From Porphyra umbilicalis (taxonomy: Eukaryota; Rhodophyta; Bangiophyceae; Bangiales; Bangiaceae): a stretch of 64,000 bases of DNA. A model generated the notes under the pieces. It was not told the origin of the DNA. It saw nothing but the letters and a program-made list of their open reading frames with translations, and ran no database searches. The DNA lies in assembly GCA_002049455.2 (NCBI GenBank), contig KV919128.1, forward strand, positions 1 to 64,000, given 5' to 3'. Positions 12,240 through 21,554 of this stretch are shown piece by piece. The translations under genes were made by a program, and so were the position numbers. The stretch's first letter is position 1; each line of letters opens with the position of its first letter.

Positions 12240-12560
12240 AGGCGACTCGAAACGCATCCGTACGGCGGCTGTGGGGGGGGCGGGGCGCGGTGGCGACCCG
12301 AAACCCGCCCGTGCGGCGTCCGTGGGGGGTGCGGGGCGCGCTGACGACCCGCGATCCGCGCGTGTGGCGGCTGTGAGGTGCGCGGGCGCAGTGGCGACCC
12401 GAAACCCGCCCGTGCGGCGGTTGTGAGAGGTGCGGGGCGCGCTTACGACCCGCGATCCGCGCATGTGGCAGCTGGGAGGTGCGCGGGGCGCGGTGGCGAC
12501 CCGAAACCCGTCCGTGCGGCAGCTGTGGGGGGTGTGGCGCGCGCCGGCATTCGGGACGGC
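12240..12560. repeat. 51-bp minisatellite
   Basis: About six copies of a 51-bp unit with alternating GACCCGAAACCCG and GACCCGCGATCCGCG variants, giving a two-unit higher-order pattern. It lies in the right subterminal region of Harbinger-1. Frames read as 17-residue repeats but nothing else supports a protein. Confidence 0.85.
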
Positions 12561-14113
12561 TGCGGGGCGCACCGGCAACCCGTGGTGGGTGGTGGGGCTG
12601 TCGCAGTTGCGATCCGCCGCCCCTGTGTGTCCGAACCGTGTGGGCGGCAGAGCGGATGGATGCAGGCCACGGTTTCCATAATGGAGGGCTGCCGTGTGGC
12701 CATGCAAGGAACGCTTGCGCAACCAGTGTGATTGTCCTTCCTGCCGTAGAAAATCGGAGGGCGGCCTCGGAGATCCACGACTTCCACTGACCGTGCCCTC
12801 ATTTGCATCTTCTCGAATTCAAGTGCGGACTGCATAGCCGTACGCGTGATCCTAAATCCAATTCTGTTCGTATTTAGGAACCCTTGGGCACCCCCTGAAG
12901 TGGTCCAGCGACCCCCTCCAAACAGGGCTTCAACCGTTGTTGAACCAGCCTAGTGGGGCGTGCCCGCCCCCGCCGGGGGCGCTTTGGCCCTCACCCTAAA
13001 ATTAGGGGCGCCGCCGCCTAATCCACACCTGAATATGGTCGTGGTCGGCTAGTCCGACGATATTGCGTGCCACGCACCACCATCGCACCACCGACATGGC
13101 CAGATCCCCATCGCAACCGTCATCACCACCGTCATCGCCGACCGCCCCGGCGCCGCCGGCACCGCCGGCACCCCCTGCACGGCCGCCACGACCGTTGCTC
13201 GAGCCACGATGAGCACGAGCACATTTCCTGTTCGATATGTATTGATCTGCACTGTTTCTTAGCGCCCCCGAGTCTCGTTCCGAGCCGCCATTCGTTTCTG
13301 CGCCGCCACCATTGCTTTCGTGAACGCTTCCTCCCCACCCTCCCTGTCCCCCTCGCCCTTTTGTTATGCTGTGCATGCGCACCCCCCGTGTCGCACGCCT
13401 TCTTTTTTTTTTCGCCGGACACGCGCGTACCGCTACACGCTGGCCGCACTTGCTCCCCGTGTTTACGTGACGATGCTTTGTGACGGTCTCCTCCCGTCTC
13501 GACTGACGCCTCGCGCAGTCCTTCTTGCACGTGTCTTTTGAATGTACCTGTGCTCGCCCTCTTCACTAAAGCTTTTCTCTTTTGTTTTCTTTGCCTCGCT
13601 CGTACACGATCACCCCGTTATCCTGCTTCTTCCTTCCCACTCGTTGCTTTCTAATGCTCTTGTGTGTGTTCCGACCGTCCCCACTTTGCTTCTCGTGTCA
13701 ATGCATCGGCCGGTACTGCTTGGCGTCTTGGTTCTCCCCCGCCCTTCCCACCTTTCTGCATGCACATCCGCCATTCGCATACGCTCTTTCATCATTTTTT
13801 TGTTCGGCCTTGAGTGCCCTCGGTCCAGTGCGGTTGTCATGCAGTGCACTGGATGGCGCCACCTTCGAGACGCTTTCACTGACGCCCGGTCCGAATGTTG
13901 CTCTTTTCTCTCGTGGCCTTTTCTCAACCCACCACCTTCCGTCTTCCTTTGGCATTGTGTCGGCTCTTCTCTTTCATTTTTCTCAACTATGAGCTGCGCC
14001 CCTTCACACTTGTGTTGTGTTTCGCTCTGCGTTAGGTCTGAGTTTATTACGTCACATCTGTCTCTCCCCTGTGTCGTCACAACGTTGGTGTCGGGCATGC
14101 AATTCCCGACGTG

Positions 14114-14803
14114 CTCCATTTACCCGCTGCGTTGCGACGGCCCTGACGTGTTCAAGTGCTGCATTTTTTTTTGGCAGCTCCTGCTGCTCTTACAGGTTTT
14201 TGTTTTCCAGGAGGATTCCTGCAGGAACGATTCGATCGCGGTCTCTTTTTTTCGTCGCTTGTGAGCCACAACGACCAGCTTGCAGGGCATGATACGTATG
14301 CTGCGATATAGTCAGGAGCGCCTTCAGCTGCCCACTCCTGTCACACAGCTCGCTTCTGCCGTGCTGGCAGATTTTGCCCACTCCTGTATGTCTTTTCGTG
14401 GCCAGGAGATGCAGAGGTTTTGGGCTGCCCGTCTTGATGGTGCCTTGCAAAGAAGCACAGTGTCCAACCTTTTCTCATGCTTCTCTCATCGGCCTCAGGT
14501 GGTGCGCACGCAACTGAAGAATACCAAAACAAGCACGCTGAGAGCCTTTAGCTGATTCGGGGGTAAAATGAGGCGTCAAGGCGAGAGAGCCCTTTGAATG
14601 GTGTCCACGGGGGGCCCCAAGACGAGCGGTTTGCATAGGCTTCCTCAGGTTAGCGGCACGCATCTATATTGTGTGCCGGCTGCTTCGCACTAAGCCTAGT
14701 TGTCAGCCCAACTGACCCTCGTGCTCATGGCCCTGGCCTCGAGCCCCACCCAACTTCTCCCCGTGCCCAACCACTTGGCGTCTCATTAACTGAACATCGC
14801 GCT
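14114..14803. other. upstream region of the three-exon gene
   Basis: Contains no recognisable gene. It begins at the end of repeat E and runs to the ATG at 14,804. It presumably includes the promoter of the downstream gene. No clear TATA box was found. Confidence 0.4.
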
Positions 14804-16578
14804 ATGTCCGCCACTGACGAGATCATTCCCGTCGAGGTTTGCGGTGCAGCTTCTGCACCCTCGACGGCGCCCCGAGCTGCAGGGACGGCAGCGACGGGCG
14901 CCACCCTCGCAGGTGCCTCCCTGAGCAAGACCATTGCTCCTCGTCTGGGCGCAACGGCGCCTGTTGCGCCGGCCTCGGGCCCGCCGGCAACTTTGGCGAC
15001 GTCGGCAGCCGAGGGATTCGACTCAGATTCGGACGATGGCGCTGGAGATGGCAACACCGGTAACGCTTGCACCGTCTGCGGATATCGCAAGAGATATGAA
15101 AAGGAGCGCGGCCACAACATTCAACGTTGCAGTGCCGTGAACCGGGAATGCACGTCGAGCCCAGCGGCTCCCGGAGAGTTCAAGACAGCGTCGTGCACGT
15201 GCCCGGGAAAAACTGCGAAGCAGAAGTGTACGGCCAAGGCTTTGTAAGTTCCGAAAGGACATTGAGGGTGCCAAGGCATTGAGCGCTCAAAGGGCGACAA
15301 CGCCTGTGGACACGATCATCGGGCGCCCGCACCTTCTAACTATGATTGCAGTACCTTTGCTAAGCCTCAGTTTTTCCTGCATGGTCCTGGTGTGACGTCT
15401 GTAGCTGCCCTCTGTGTCAGATGCAAGGCCACCTTCCAATCAGTATGTCGCTGCGAAAAGGGTACGAGTGGAAGCTGTCGGCCGCTGGTCGCCGGTCGAT
15501 TTGCAAGAAGCGGCATGCTACCTACACGGTGGCTTATATGGTATGCGGTGAAGTCCAACCAATCCACTTGGAGCGCGCGGCCGCCGCTGCCAGACTTGAG
15601 GCGTCGGCGGCAGCTGACGCGGACCACGCAGCCGGGCTTCGGCGCTCCGCTGCCCTACAGCCTGGTATTGTGGACTTGCCGGCTGCTGGGCGCGCGGATG
15701 CGATGGACCGGGCTCTGGATGCCAACTCGGGACCTGCTGCTCGCGCCGCTATCGCGCGAAATGGCCATGGTGTGGTTTTCCACACGGAGTACGCACGTGG
15801 TCTGCGCGCGGAGCTAGACCCGCGGGAGGCGCGGCTCTACGCTGGAGCAGTCCAGGCCGGCGCAAACTTCGGCTCAAGCAGCATTGGGGCGGTGCCAAAC
15901 TCGGACGTGTTGTGCTCAGCCATCCACAAAACCCTCAACAGTCGGGCACGCCAGAGGCGAGCCGAGCAAGCGGCCAACGTGTCCAAGCGCCTTGGAGGGT
16001 TGCGCGGTCCAGCTGGCTCCCCTCGAGTGTAAGTGACATGTCTCATCTTCTCCCACCTCTGTAGTTGTGTTTCGTTTCGCCTTGTCGCCCGATCGAGGAA
16101 TGCGTTCCGCCTCAGTTCTATTCTAACCGACTCGTCCAGTCCCCTGTTTTGCTTATGCTTGGGACGCCCATTTTGTCTGACCACACACAGTAACTCTCGA
16201 TATGGAGCGGACGACGAGGACGCTGCGCATGAGGCGCTGCCGGCAGCACACCTCCCCGCTGTTCAGCCAGCAGAGCGTCCGCCGGTGACTCCTCTCCAGC
16301 AAATGGGCGCCAACGCTCTGACGAGCAGTTTGGCCGACTTCCTTTTCGGCGACGGCCCTGATCCTGACCGGTCTGACTTTGAGCGCAAGGCCGCGGCCGG
16401 AATGCGACGCCACTTTTTGCGCGGTCACACTGTCGACGGCTCCTCTATGGCCATCTCGTCCGTCGTCAAGCTCATTTCGAGCGAGTGGGGACCACAAGGG
16501 GGCCCGCATCCAAAGTTTGATGACCTTCCTGCCGGTTTGCGTGACTCTGTTGCTGCGTGGGTGGCTTCGCGTCGCTGA
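14804..16578 (+). CDS. three-exon gene, zinc-knuckle-like N-terminus, unknown function
   Basis: Exon 1 is 14,804-15,243, exon 2 about 15,444-16,028 and exon 3 16,191-16,578, giving about 470 residues. Both donors are GTAAGT. Exon 2 to exon 3 splices in frame through a GTT codon and the stop is TGA. Exon 1 is Ala-rich with an acidic stretch (DSDSDDGAGDG), then CTVCG followed by GHNIQRC and a second CTC/KC pair. This resembles GHN-type zinc knuckles of MULE or Myb-like proteins. Exon 2 is basic and then Ala-rich; exon 3 is a compact helical segment. A better branch site (CTAAC, 15,336) points to an earlier acceptor at 15,351, but that frame fails unless another intron exists, so the exon 2 start is uncertain. 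It could be a host gene or part of the Tc1-like neighbour. Confidence 0.6.
15244..15443 (+). other. intron 1 (3' end ambiguous)
   Basis: Donor GTAAGT at 15,244. A strong CTAAC branch site at 15,336-15,340 precedes CAG at 15,349-15,351. The acceptor that keeps the long exon 2 frame is the CAG ending at 15,443. Alternative 3' splicing or an extra small intron is possible. Confidence 0.55.
16029..16190 (+). other. intron 2
   Basis: A 162-bp intron with donor GTAAGT, branch-like CTAAC (16,123-16,127) and acceptor CACACACAG. It joins two frames in phase. Confidence 0.75.
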
Positions 16579-16629
16579 GGTTTTCTCTTGTTTCTGATGC
16601 GATAAAGAAGGGCGCCATTGCTATTTTGT

Positions 16630-17256
16630 CTACTCTCTCTCCACGGGAAGCGGCTCGAACGCCTCCGCAAACGCACCCTGAGGTCCACCAAGCTCCGGAA
16701 CGTTGCGCGCGGCCTCCATCAAAGAGTGAGTAAAGTGAGAAGCGATATTGTCGGTATCCAAGGAAAAAATAGCAACAGCGTGGAGAAAGGCATCTGGGAT
16801 CTCCGGGTAGTGATGGTGCGCCGACTTGAGCGCGAAGGAGTATTCGCTAAAGACCTCCTTAATCGGCTGGAACTCGGGGCTGTAGGGAGGAAGCCGCAGC
16901 GGGAACACGCCACACGCCCGGATGAAGGCGTCGACCGCCGCCGTGTGAATTAGAGCATTATCGCCCAAGCTCTACGACTGGGTTCATGCTCAGATTGGCG
17001 ACAAGGGTATGGGCCACGGCCGTTGTAGTAGCGTCGTGAGCGGTGAGGACGCCGCCGGGGCGCAAAAAGGCCTCCGTTCTGTGTGATCAGGCGGCCGCCT
17101 TATTTGACGACACGGAAATCGACCACATTGAGGTCTGGGAGGCCTGCACGGGTTGGAGATGAACCAAACTGACGGCACGCACGCCGTTGCCGGCCTCCGT
17201 ATCATCAGCTACTTGGCAGAGGCGCTCGTCACCTGGGGCTGTTGTATGCTCTCCCA
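16630..17256 (-). pseudogene. Tc1/mariner-like transposase, C-terminal part
   Basis: The minus frame at 16,968-16,630 carries GDNALIH followed by LPPYSPEFQPIKEVFS, the C-terminal signature of DDE_3 (Tc1/mariner-type) transposases. In the family the second motif is usually NPIEE, so the catalytic acid appears lost here (QPIKE). Upstream towards 17,256 the frame has at least one stop. The gene is cut at 17,256 by Harbinger-2 and its upstream part reappears beyond 26,772. It is a dead relic. Confidence 0.7.
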
Positions 17257-17279
17257 TAAGAGCATTCCCACCAATGTCG

Positions 17280-17470
17280 GGCCAACGGTCTGAAACGGTG
17301 AAATGAAACCGCTACGTGTGGCCCTGCGAGTGGTCAGTTGCCAACGGGCCAACGCGTTGCCAACGGGCAATGTAATGGGTGAAACAGAGTGGGCTACCTT
17401 TCGAAGATCTGAGCGCCGTTGGCCTCGACGTTGTTGGCCGCACTTCGTGGTTGCCAACGGACGACACGTA
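17280..17470. promoter_or_regulatory. left subterminal GCCAAC cluster
   Basis: At least six GCCAACG/CGTTGGC motifs in both orientations lie just inside the left TIR. The same motif clusters at 26,515-26,760 inside the right TIR. Subterminal clusters of this kind are typical binding sites for transposase or its Myb-like partner; binding here is inferred. Confidence 0.55.
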
Positions 17471-18561
17471 TCAGCGTCGTCGCCAGTATCGAAATGAAGA
17501 GGCGTCCGTCGAATACGTGCCGAACATGTCACGGAAAGCGTGTGAACGGAGCCCAAACCGCCCAAATCAAGGCAATCTAGCGAGACACGTGGAGGCCTTT
17601 CGGTACCAATCTGGATGGAATCCGCTCGAGTGCGTGACGTGTGTTGCGGTCGCACCGCCCCATGCTGTGGAAGGTGTTGGAGCCTGAATCATGGCGGTCG
17701 AACCGTCGCCAGCGGCCACAGTGGCCTGACAAACCGCGCAAGCGGCTGGCTCGAGAGCCATGCCCGTGGCACGAGGGCTGCGCCCCTGTGCACCTCTGCT
17801 GCGTGCCTGCCCCCATCTGCTGAGTCAGACCGATTGCACCGCGCAGTCACTCCTCCTGTGACGCCTTGGGTGCCTCCAGAGGGCCGAGGACGGGCCAGAA
17901 TTGAGAAATGGATCGCGCTGGCGGTCTCATTGGCACTCGTGTGTGTCCACCTGAGCGTCCGTGGTGTGTCCCCCGGGACGTGGGGACCAGTGCCAGGGCT
18001 TTCGGGGCGGTGTCCTTGACAGCCTCGTGAACAATATCTCAGTGCGACCGTCCACTCACTCGCGAGTGCGTGATGGCTGACGGCGGGCCCCCAGGTGTCC
18101 GGCGCCGAGATCGAGAGGAACGGTGCACGCCTGTCGAGGAAACCGACCGTCAGCCTCCCTCTGGGTCACGGGTCTCGTGGGGCATCGGGCCTGTCAACGG
18201 ACGGCTCGTGTGAGCCTCTCGGGACATCCGATCAGGCAGTCCACGAACGCCGTGTGTGGGGTCCGGCACACTTTTGTGGCCCGGTCGCACCGTTCTGAGT
18301 GCGCCTGGGAGGGCCATTGGGGGCGGTGCCGCAGTCGTCGTTGGCAGGTAGCATGGGGGCAACCAACAATGTCAGTCGACTTAGGTCCTGTGCTTTCGGC
18401 TGTATGCTTGCGGGGACCGCACGGGTGAAGGTGTACGTTGAACGTGCCCGCTCTCTGCGGCCCGTTCCACAACGGCGGTGCATCCGCCCTTTTTCGCCGT
18501 CGACGGACGGTGTGTCCACTGCTGTCGCTGTGCCGTACGTCTCGCGACACAGCAAGCCGCC

Positions 18562-20985
18562 ATGCCCGACTCCCCCCCTTCAAAGTCGGCCGATAGCGAC
18601 GCCCCGCCGTTTCCCCCACTCCCCCCTCTACCTCCTGGCTTTCGCTACCAGCGGGTGCGCAACCCGTTGGACGAGTCTTCTCCCCCCCCTGGGCTCGAGC
18701 CTGCTACGGCCCGTGGCACGGGCGGGGCGGCGCCTCCCGAGGTGCGAGCGGCACTGCGGCTGCCGTCCGCGACAGCAGGCGCCGACACTGCAGCGGCGAC
18801 GTCCCGGACGGGCGGGACGACCACGGCTGCCAGCGGTTGCGCGTCGCTGCCTGCGTCGGCAGCGACCACGGGTGTGGACGCGGTAGCGCCGGCCAAGTCT
18901 GGCGCCGCTCTGGGTGGCGGCGACGTTATTGGGGTCGACGAGGCGGCTCCAACCCCTTCGAAGAAGGCGCGGACTGATCGGCGCCCGCACCTGGCGGGCC
19001 TGCGGCGCGCCAGCAACCTCGGTGTCGAGGAGTTCGTCCGGCGCTTGCACGCGTGTCGTGTGAAAGACGCGCTCGCTTCTGGCAAGACTCCTCCGCCCAA
19101 CCCTCCCATCTTGTCTGACCGCTGTGTGCCGTACAAGCCTCGAGGAGCCGCTGCTTCTGGCGCCCTTCGTGCTACCTCGGACGAGCGCTCCGCCGGTGGA
19201 GCGGGCCCCGTGGCGCCGACATTGGTGGCCGCCACGCCGGTTGCCCGCGGAAGCGCAAGTGGGTCAGAGGCTGGCGCCGGTGCTGGCGGGGCGCCCGGCA
19301 AGAGCGCACCGGTCGGCCGCGGTCCACCAAGCGACACAGAGTCGGACAAGTCGGGACGTACCCGTGCTCGTGAGAAGCGAGCAGCCGGCACCCGACGGGG
19401 AGCGATGCCGCGACCAACAATGTCGAACCTTGGTGGGGCTGGCGGCGGTGACGAGAGCGAGTGGAACCAGTCTTCGGGCGGGAGCGTCGCATCATCCAGC
19501 ACCGGCGGTGCGCCGACGCCGCAGCACCAAGGACGCCGCGCGAGCGGCGGTCCTCGCCGCGGGGGTGGCGCAGGCGCCAAGAAGAAGGGCCCAGGAAACG
19601 GCAAGGGAAAGGTGTGGACGGTCGACGAGCAGGTGGCTCTCTGTGAGGCGTTCAAGTTGGTGGCGCAGCGGTCGGACATGGGCGCGGACTGGTCGAGGGA
19701 CGGTCTCTGGGACACCATTAAGGAGGACTTTGTGCAGCGCATTGCCAAGAGCCTGAAGCTTAGTGACTTGAAGGGCCGATGGAGCGAGCGCACGGCGGGC
19801 TCCATGCAGACGCAGTTTGAGCGCAAGATCGCGCCCGACGTGCAGCGCTTCGCACATTTCTTCAAGGTGGTGTCCGACAAGAAGCAGCTGACGGGGGGGC
19901 TGACCGAGGAGGACCTCGTGCGCGCCGCCGCGGGCCTCTTCTCCGGCGTGTCGGCGTACCAAGCCGTGCGGCAGGACGCGTGCTCGGACGACGAGCGCGA
20001 GCGGCAGGGAAAGGCGCGGGCGGAGCGGACCGGTCACGTGGTGACGTGCGCGTGCATCCCGATGTGGCGCGTGCTGAGAGAGATGGACAAGTTCAGCGGG
20101 GCGGCGGCCGACGCCAACGCCGTCGCCGACCGCTTTCACGGCATTGGTGGTCAGCTGGACGTTGACGGCGGCGATGATGGCAACGGCGGCGGCGACAAGC
20201 CCTCACGCGGAAAGCGTCCCGCTCTCCAGCCGCGACCGGACATGGGCGTCAAGGCGGCCGAGCGCATGCGCAACAACAAAGAGGACATGCAAGAGAGCGC
20301 GGGCGTCCTCGGTGTGGAGCTCGTGCGCTCGAGAAAGACGATGGAGGCGATGGTTTCGGAGGCTTCCAAGCGGACGCAGCTCGAGTCCAAGCGCGCGGCG
20401 GCCGCGTTCTTCAACTTGGCCGAGAACATGGGCACGGACGAGGCCAAGACGTTCTTTGAGGCCATGCGGAAGGACATGTTCAACATCGGCATGGCGGCCA
20501 TCAATGCCACGGCGCCGGCGGCCGTGGCCAGCGGTGCGGTCGCGGTGCGGGGCGCGTCGCCATCGACCAAGTCGGCCACTGCAGCGGGCGCGAGCGCAGC
20601 TGCGGCCGCGTCGGCCGCGATGGCCGCGGGGGGCGGCAAGGAGCCGGTCGTCGCATCAAGCGACGACAGCGACGCGACCACCAATGTGGCCGAGGCGTCG
20701 GGGCTGGACAAGAGAGGCTCTGCAGAGCGCGTGCGCCTGGCGCGCGGCCGCCACGCGATGGCGCCCAAGTCCAAGGTGGGGCAGGCGCGCATCGACAAGA
20801 ACCAGGCAGCCATTGACCTCACTGGGCCGGACGTGGGAGGCGGCAGCAGCGTCACGGCGCCTACCGCGCGTGGCGACATGCGCAGTCGCGGCGCGGGACG
20901 TACGGTCCGGACGACGGGCGCTGTGTCTGCGCGAACCGGCGGTGCTGTGAACAAGGAGGTCACTGATGATGAAGAGGACGAGTGA
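18562..20985 (+). CDS. Harbinger-2 Myb/SANT-like accessory protein
   Basis: An 807-residue protein. The ATG at 18,562 is the first in frame. Residues 1-340 are low-complexity Pro/Ala/Gly-rich. A Myb/SANT- or trihelix-like domain lies at about 350-440, with KVWTVDEQVALCEAFKLV, DWSRDGLWDTI and LKGRWSERTAGSM giving regularly spaced tryptophans. Residues 440-545 continue as helices. The region 570-660 is predicted helical or coiled coil (ERMRNNKEDMQ...FFNLAENMG). The tail is acidic (DDEEDE). In Harbinger elements this second protein binds the subterminal DNA and carries the transposase to the nucleus and DNA. It is convergent with the transposase gene, 569 bp apart. The frame is intact. Confidence 0.82.
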   Translation: MPDSPPSKSADSDAPPFPPLPPLPPGFRYQRVRNPLDESSPPPGLEPATARGTGGAAPPEVRAALRLPSATAGADTAAATSRTGGTTTAASGCASLPASAATTGVDAVAPAKSGAALGGGDVIGVDEAAPTPSKKARTDRRPHLAGLRRASNLGVEEFVRRLHACRVKDALASGKTPPPNPPILSDRCVPYKPRGAAASGALRATSDERSAGGAGPVAPTLVAATPVARGSASGSEAGAGAGGAPGKSAPVGRGPPSDTESDKSGRTRAREKRAAGTRRGAMPRPTMSNLGGAGGGDESEWNQSSGGSVASSSTGGAPTPQHQGRRASGGPRRGGGAGAKKKGPGNGKGKVWTVDEQVALCEAFKLVAQRSDMGADWSRDGLWDTIKEDFVQRIAKSLKLSDLKGRWSERTAGSMQTQFERKIAPDVQRFAHFFKVVSDKKQLTGGLTEEDLVRAAAGLFSGVSAYQAVRQDACSDDERERQGKARAERTGHVVTCACIPMWRVLREMDKFSGAAADANAVADRFHGIGGQLDVDGGDDGNGGGDKPSRGKRPALQPRPDMGVKAAERMRNNKEDMQESAGVLGVELVRSRKTMEAMVSEASKRTQLESKRAAAAFFNLAENMGTDEAKTFFEAMRKDMFNIGMAAINATAPAAVASGAVAVRGASPSTKSATAAGASAAAAASAAMAAGGGKEPVVASSDDSDATTNVAEASGLDKRGSAERVRLARGRHAMAPKSKVGQARIDKNQAAIDLTGPDVGGGSSVTAPTARGDMRSRGAGRTVRTTGAVSARTGGAVNKEVTDDEEDE

Positions 20986-21494
20986 GGCCCTTTGGGGTGC
21001 GCAGGATTTGACCGCTGGAGTGATTGTGAGACGCATGCCGCAGGACGTTGCTGTGTGCCAGTGACTCTAGTGCGGCGGACGTGCATGTGTGACGGATGGG
21101 AGACATTGCAGGTCACCCACATTGTCCTTGTTTGGTGTGGTCGGGTGCAGTCGCATGCCTGTGTTGGAGCTAGCGCGTCGCAAGCGGTGCTCCTTTTATT
21201 AGCTTTGTTGCGTGTTTTCTTGCAGTATGCGCCATCAGTTGCGACGCACTGCTGTTCATCATGGCCTTGCGCGTTCCGCACGTGAGTCAAGCACGGGTAA
21301 AGTCTGTCTTGGCAACGCCCTATGAGATGGAAAGCGCATCAGTTGCGCATTGCAGGTGCAAAACACCTTGCCTGTCATACGCGATGCGAGGGCGCAGGCC
21401 GCCAGCATTCGCATGAGCCGCTAGTCGTGACTCCGACATGGGGACTTCGATTGGTACACAGAACATGCCATGCGGCTTTGACGAAAGAACAAGT

Positions 21495-21540
21495 CATTGA
21501 CAAACAAACACACACACACATGCACACACACCCACAGGCA
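21495..21540. repeat. CA-rich microsatellite
   Basis: CACACACA with ATG and CCC interruptions, in the short gap between the two convergent Harbinger-2 genes. Confidence 0.8.
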
Positions 21541-21554
21541 CATACGAGCCCTCA

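Larger units (their letters stand above)
7763..12951 (+). mobile_element. Harbinger-1: complete 5,189-bp Harbinger-type transposon
   Basis: The element starts AGGACGGTTCAA and ends with the inverted AGGCTGGTTCAA, a roughly 14-bp imperfect TIR. It is flanked by the 3-bp duplication AGT (7,760-7,762 and 12,952-12,954). The uninterrupted E copy at about 39,380 has the same flanking sequence with a single AGT, which defines both ends exactly. Three-base duplications and a DDE_Tnp_4-type transposase fit PIF/Harbinger. It carries two convergent genes: the transposase (plus) and an accessory protein (minus). The TSD AGT differs from the usual TWA of the superfamily. Confidence 0.9.
7219..14113 (+). 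repeat. repeat E copy 1 (split by Harbinger-1)
   Basis: Positions 7,219-7,762 plus 12,952-14,113 match, with small indels, the reverse complement of 38,229-39,935. The two copies are about 1.7 kb each and inverted, 24 kb apart. Copy 1 is interrupted at 7,762/12,952 by a complete transposon. Similarity stops at a short hairpin (GTCGGG...CCCGAC near 14,093-14,113; the same hairpin at 38,229-38,249 in copy 2). No protein-coding frame conserved between both copies was recognised. It could be a non-autonomous mobile element or a segmental duplication. Confidence 0.8.

Noticed and set aside
7219-14113. Repeat E as a canonical Helitron
   Set aside because: There is a terminal hairpin, but no CTRR end after it and no clear TC start at the other boundary.
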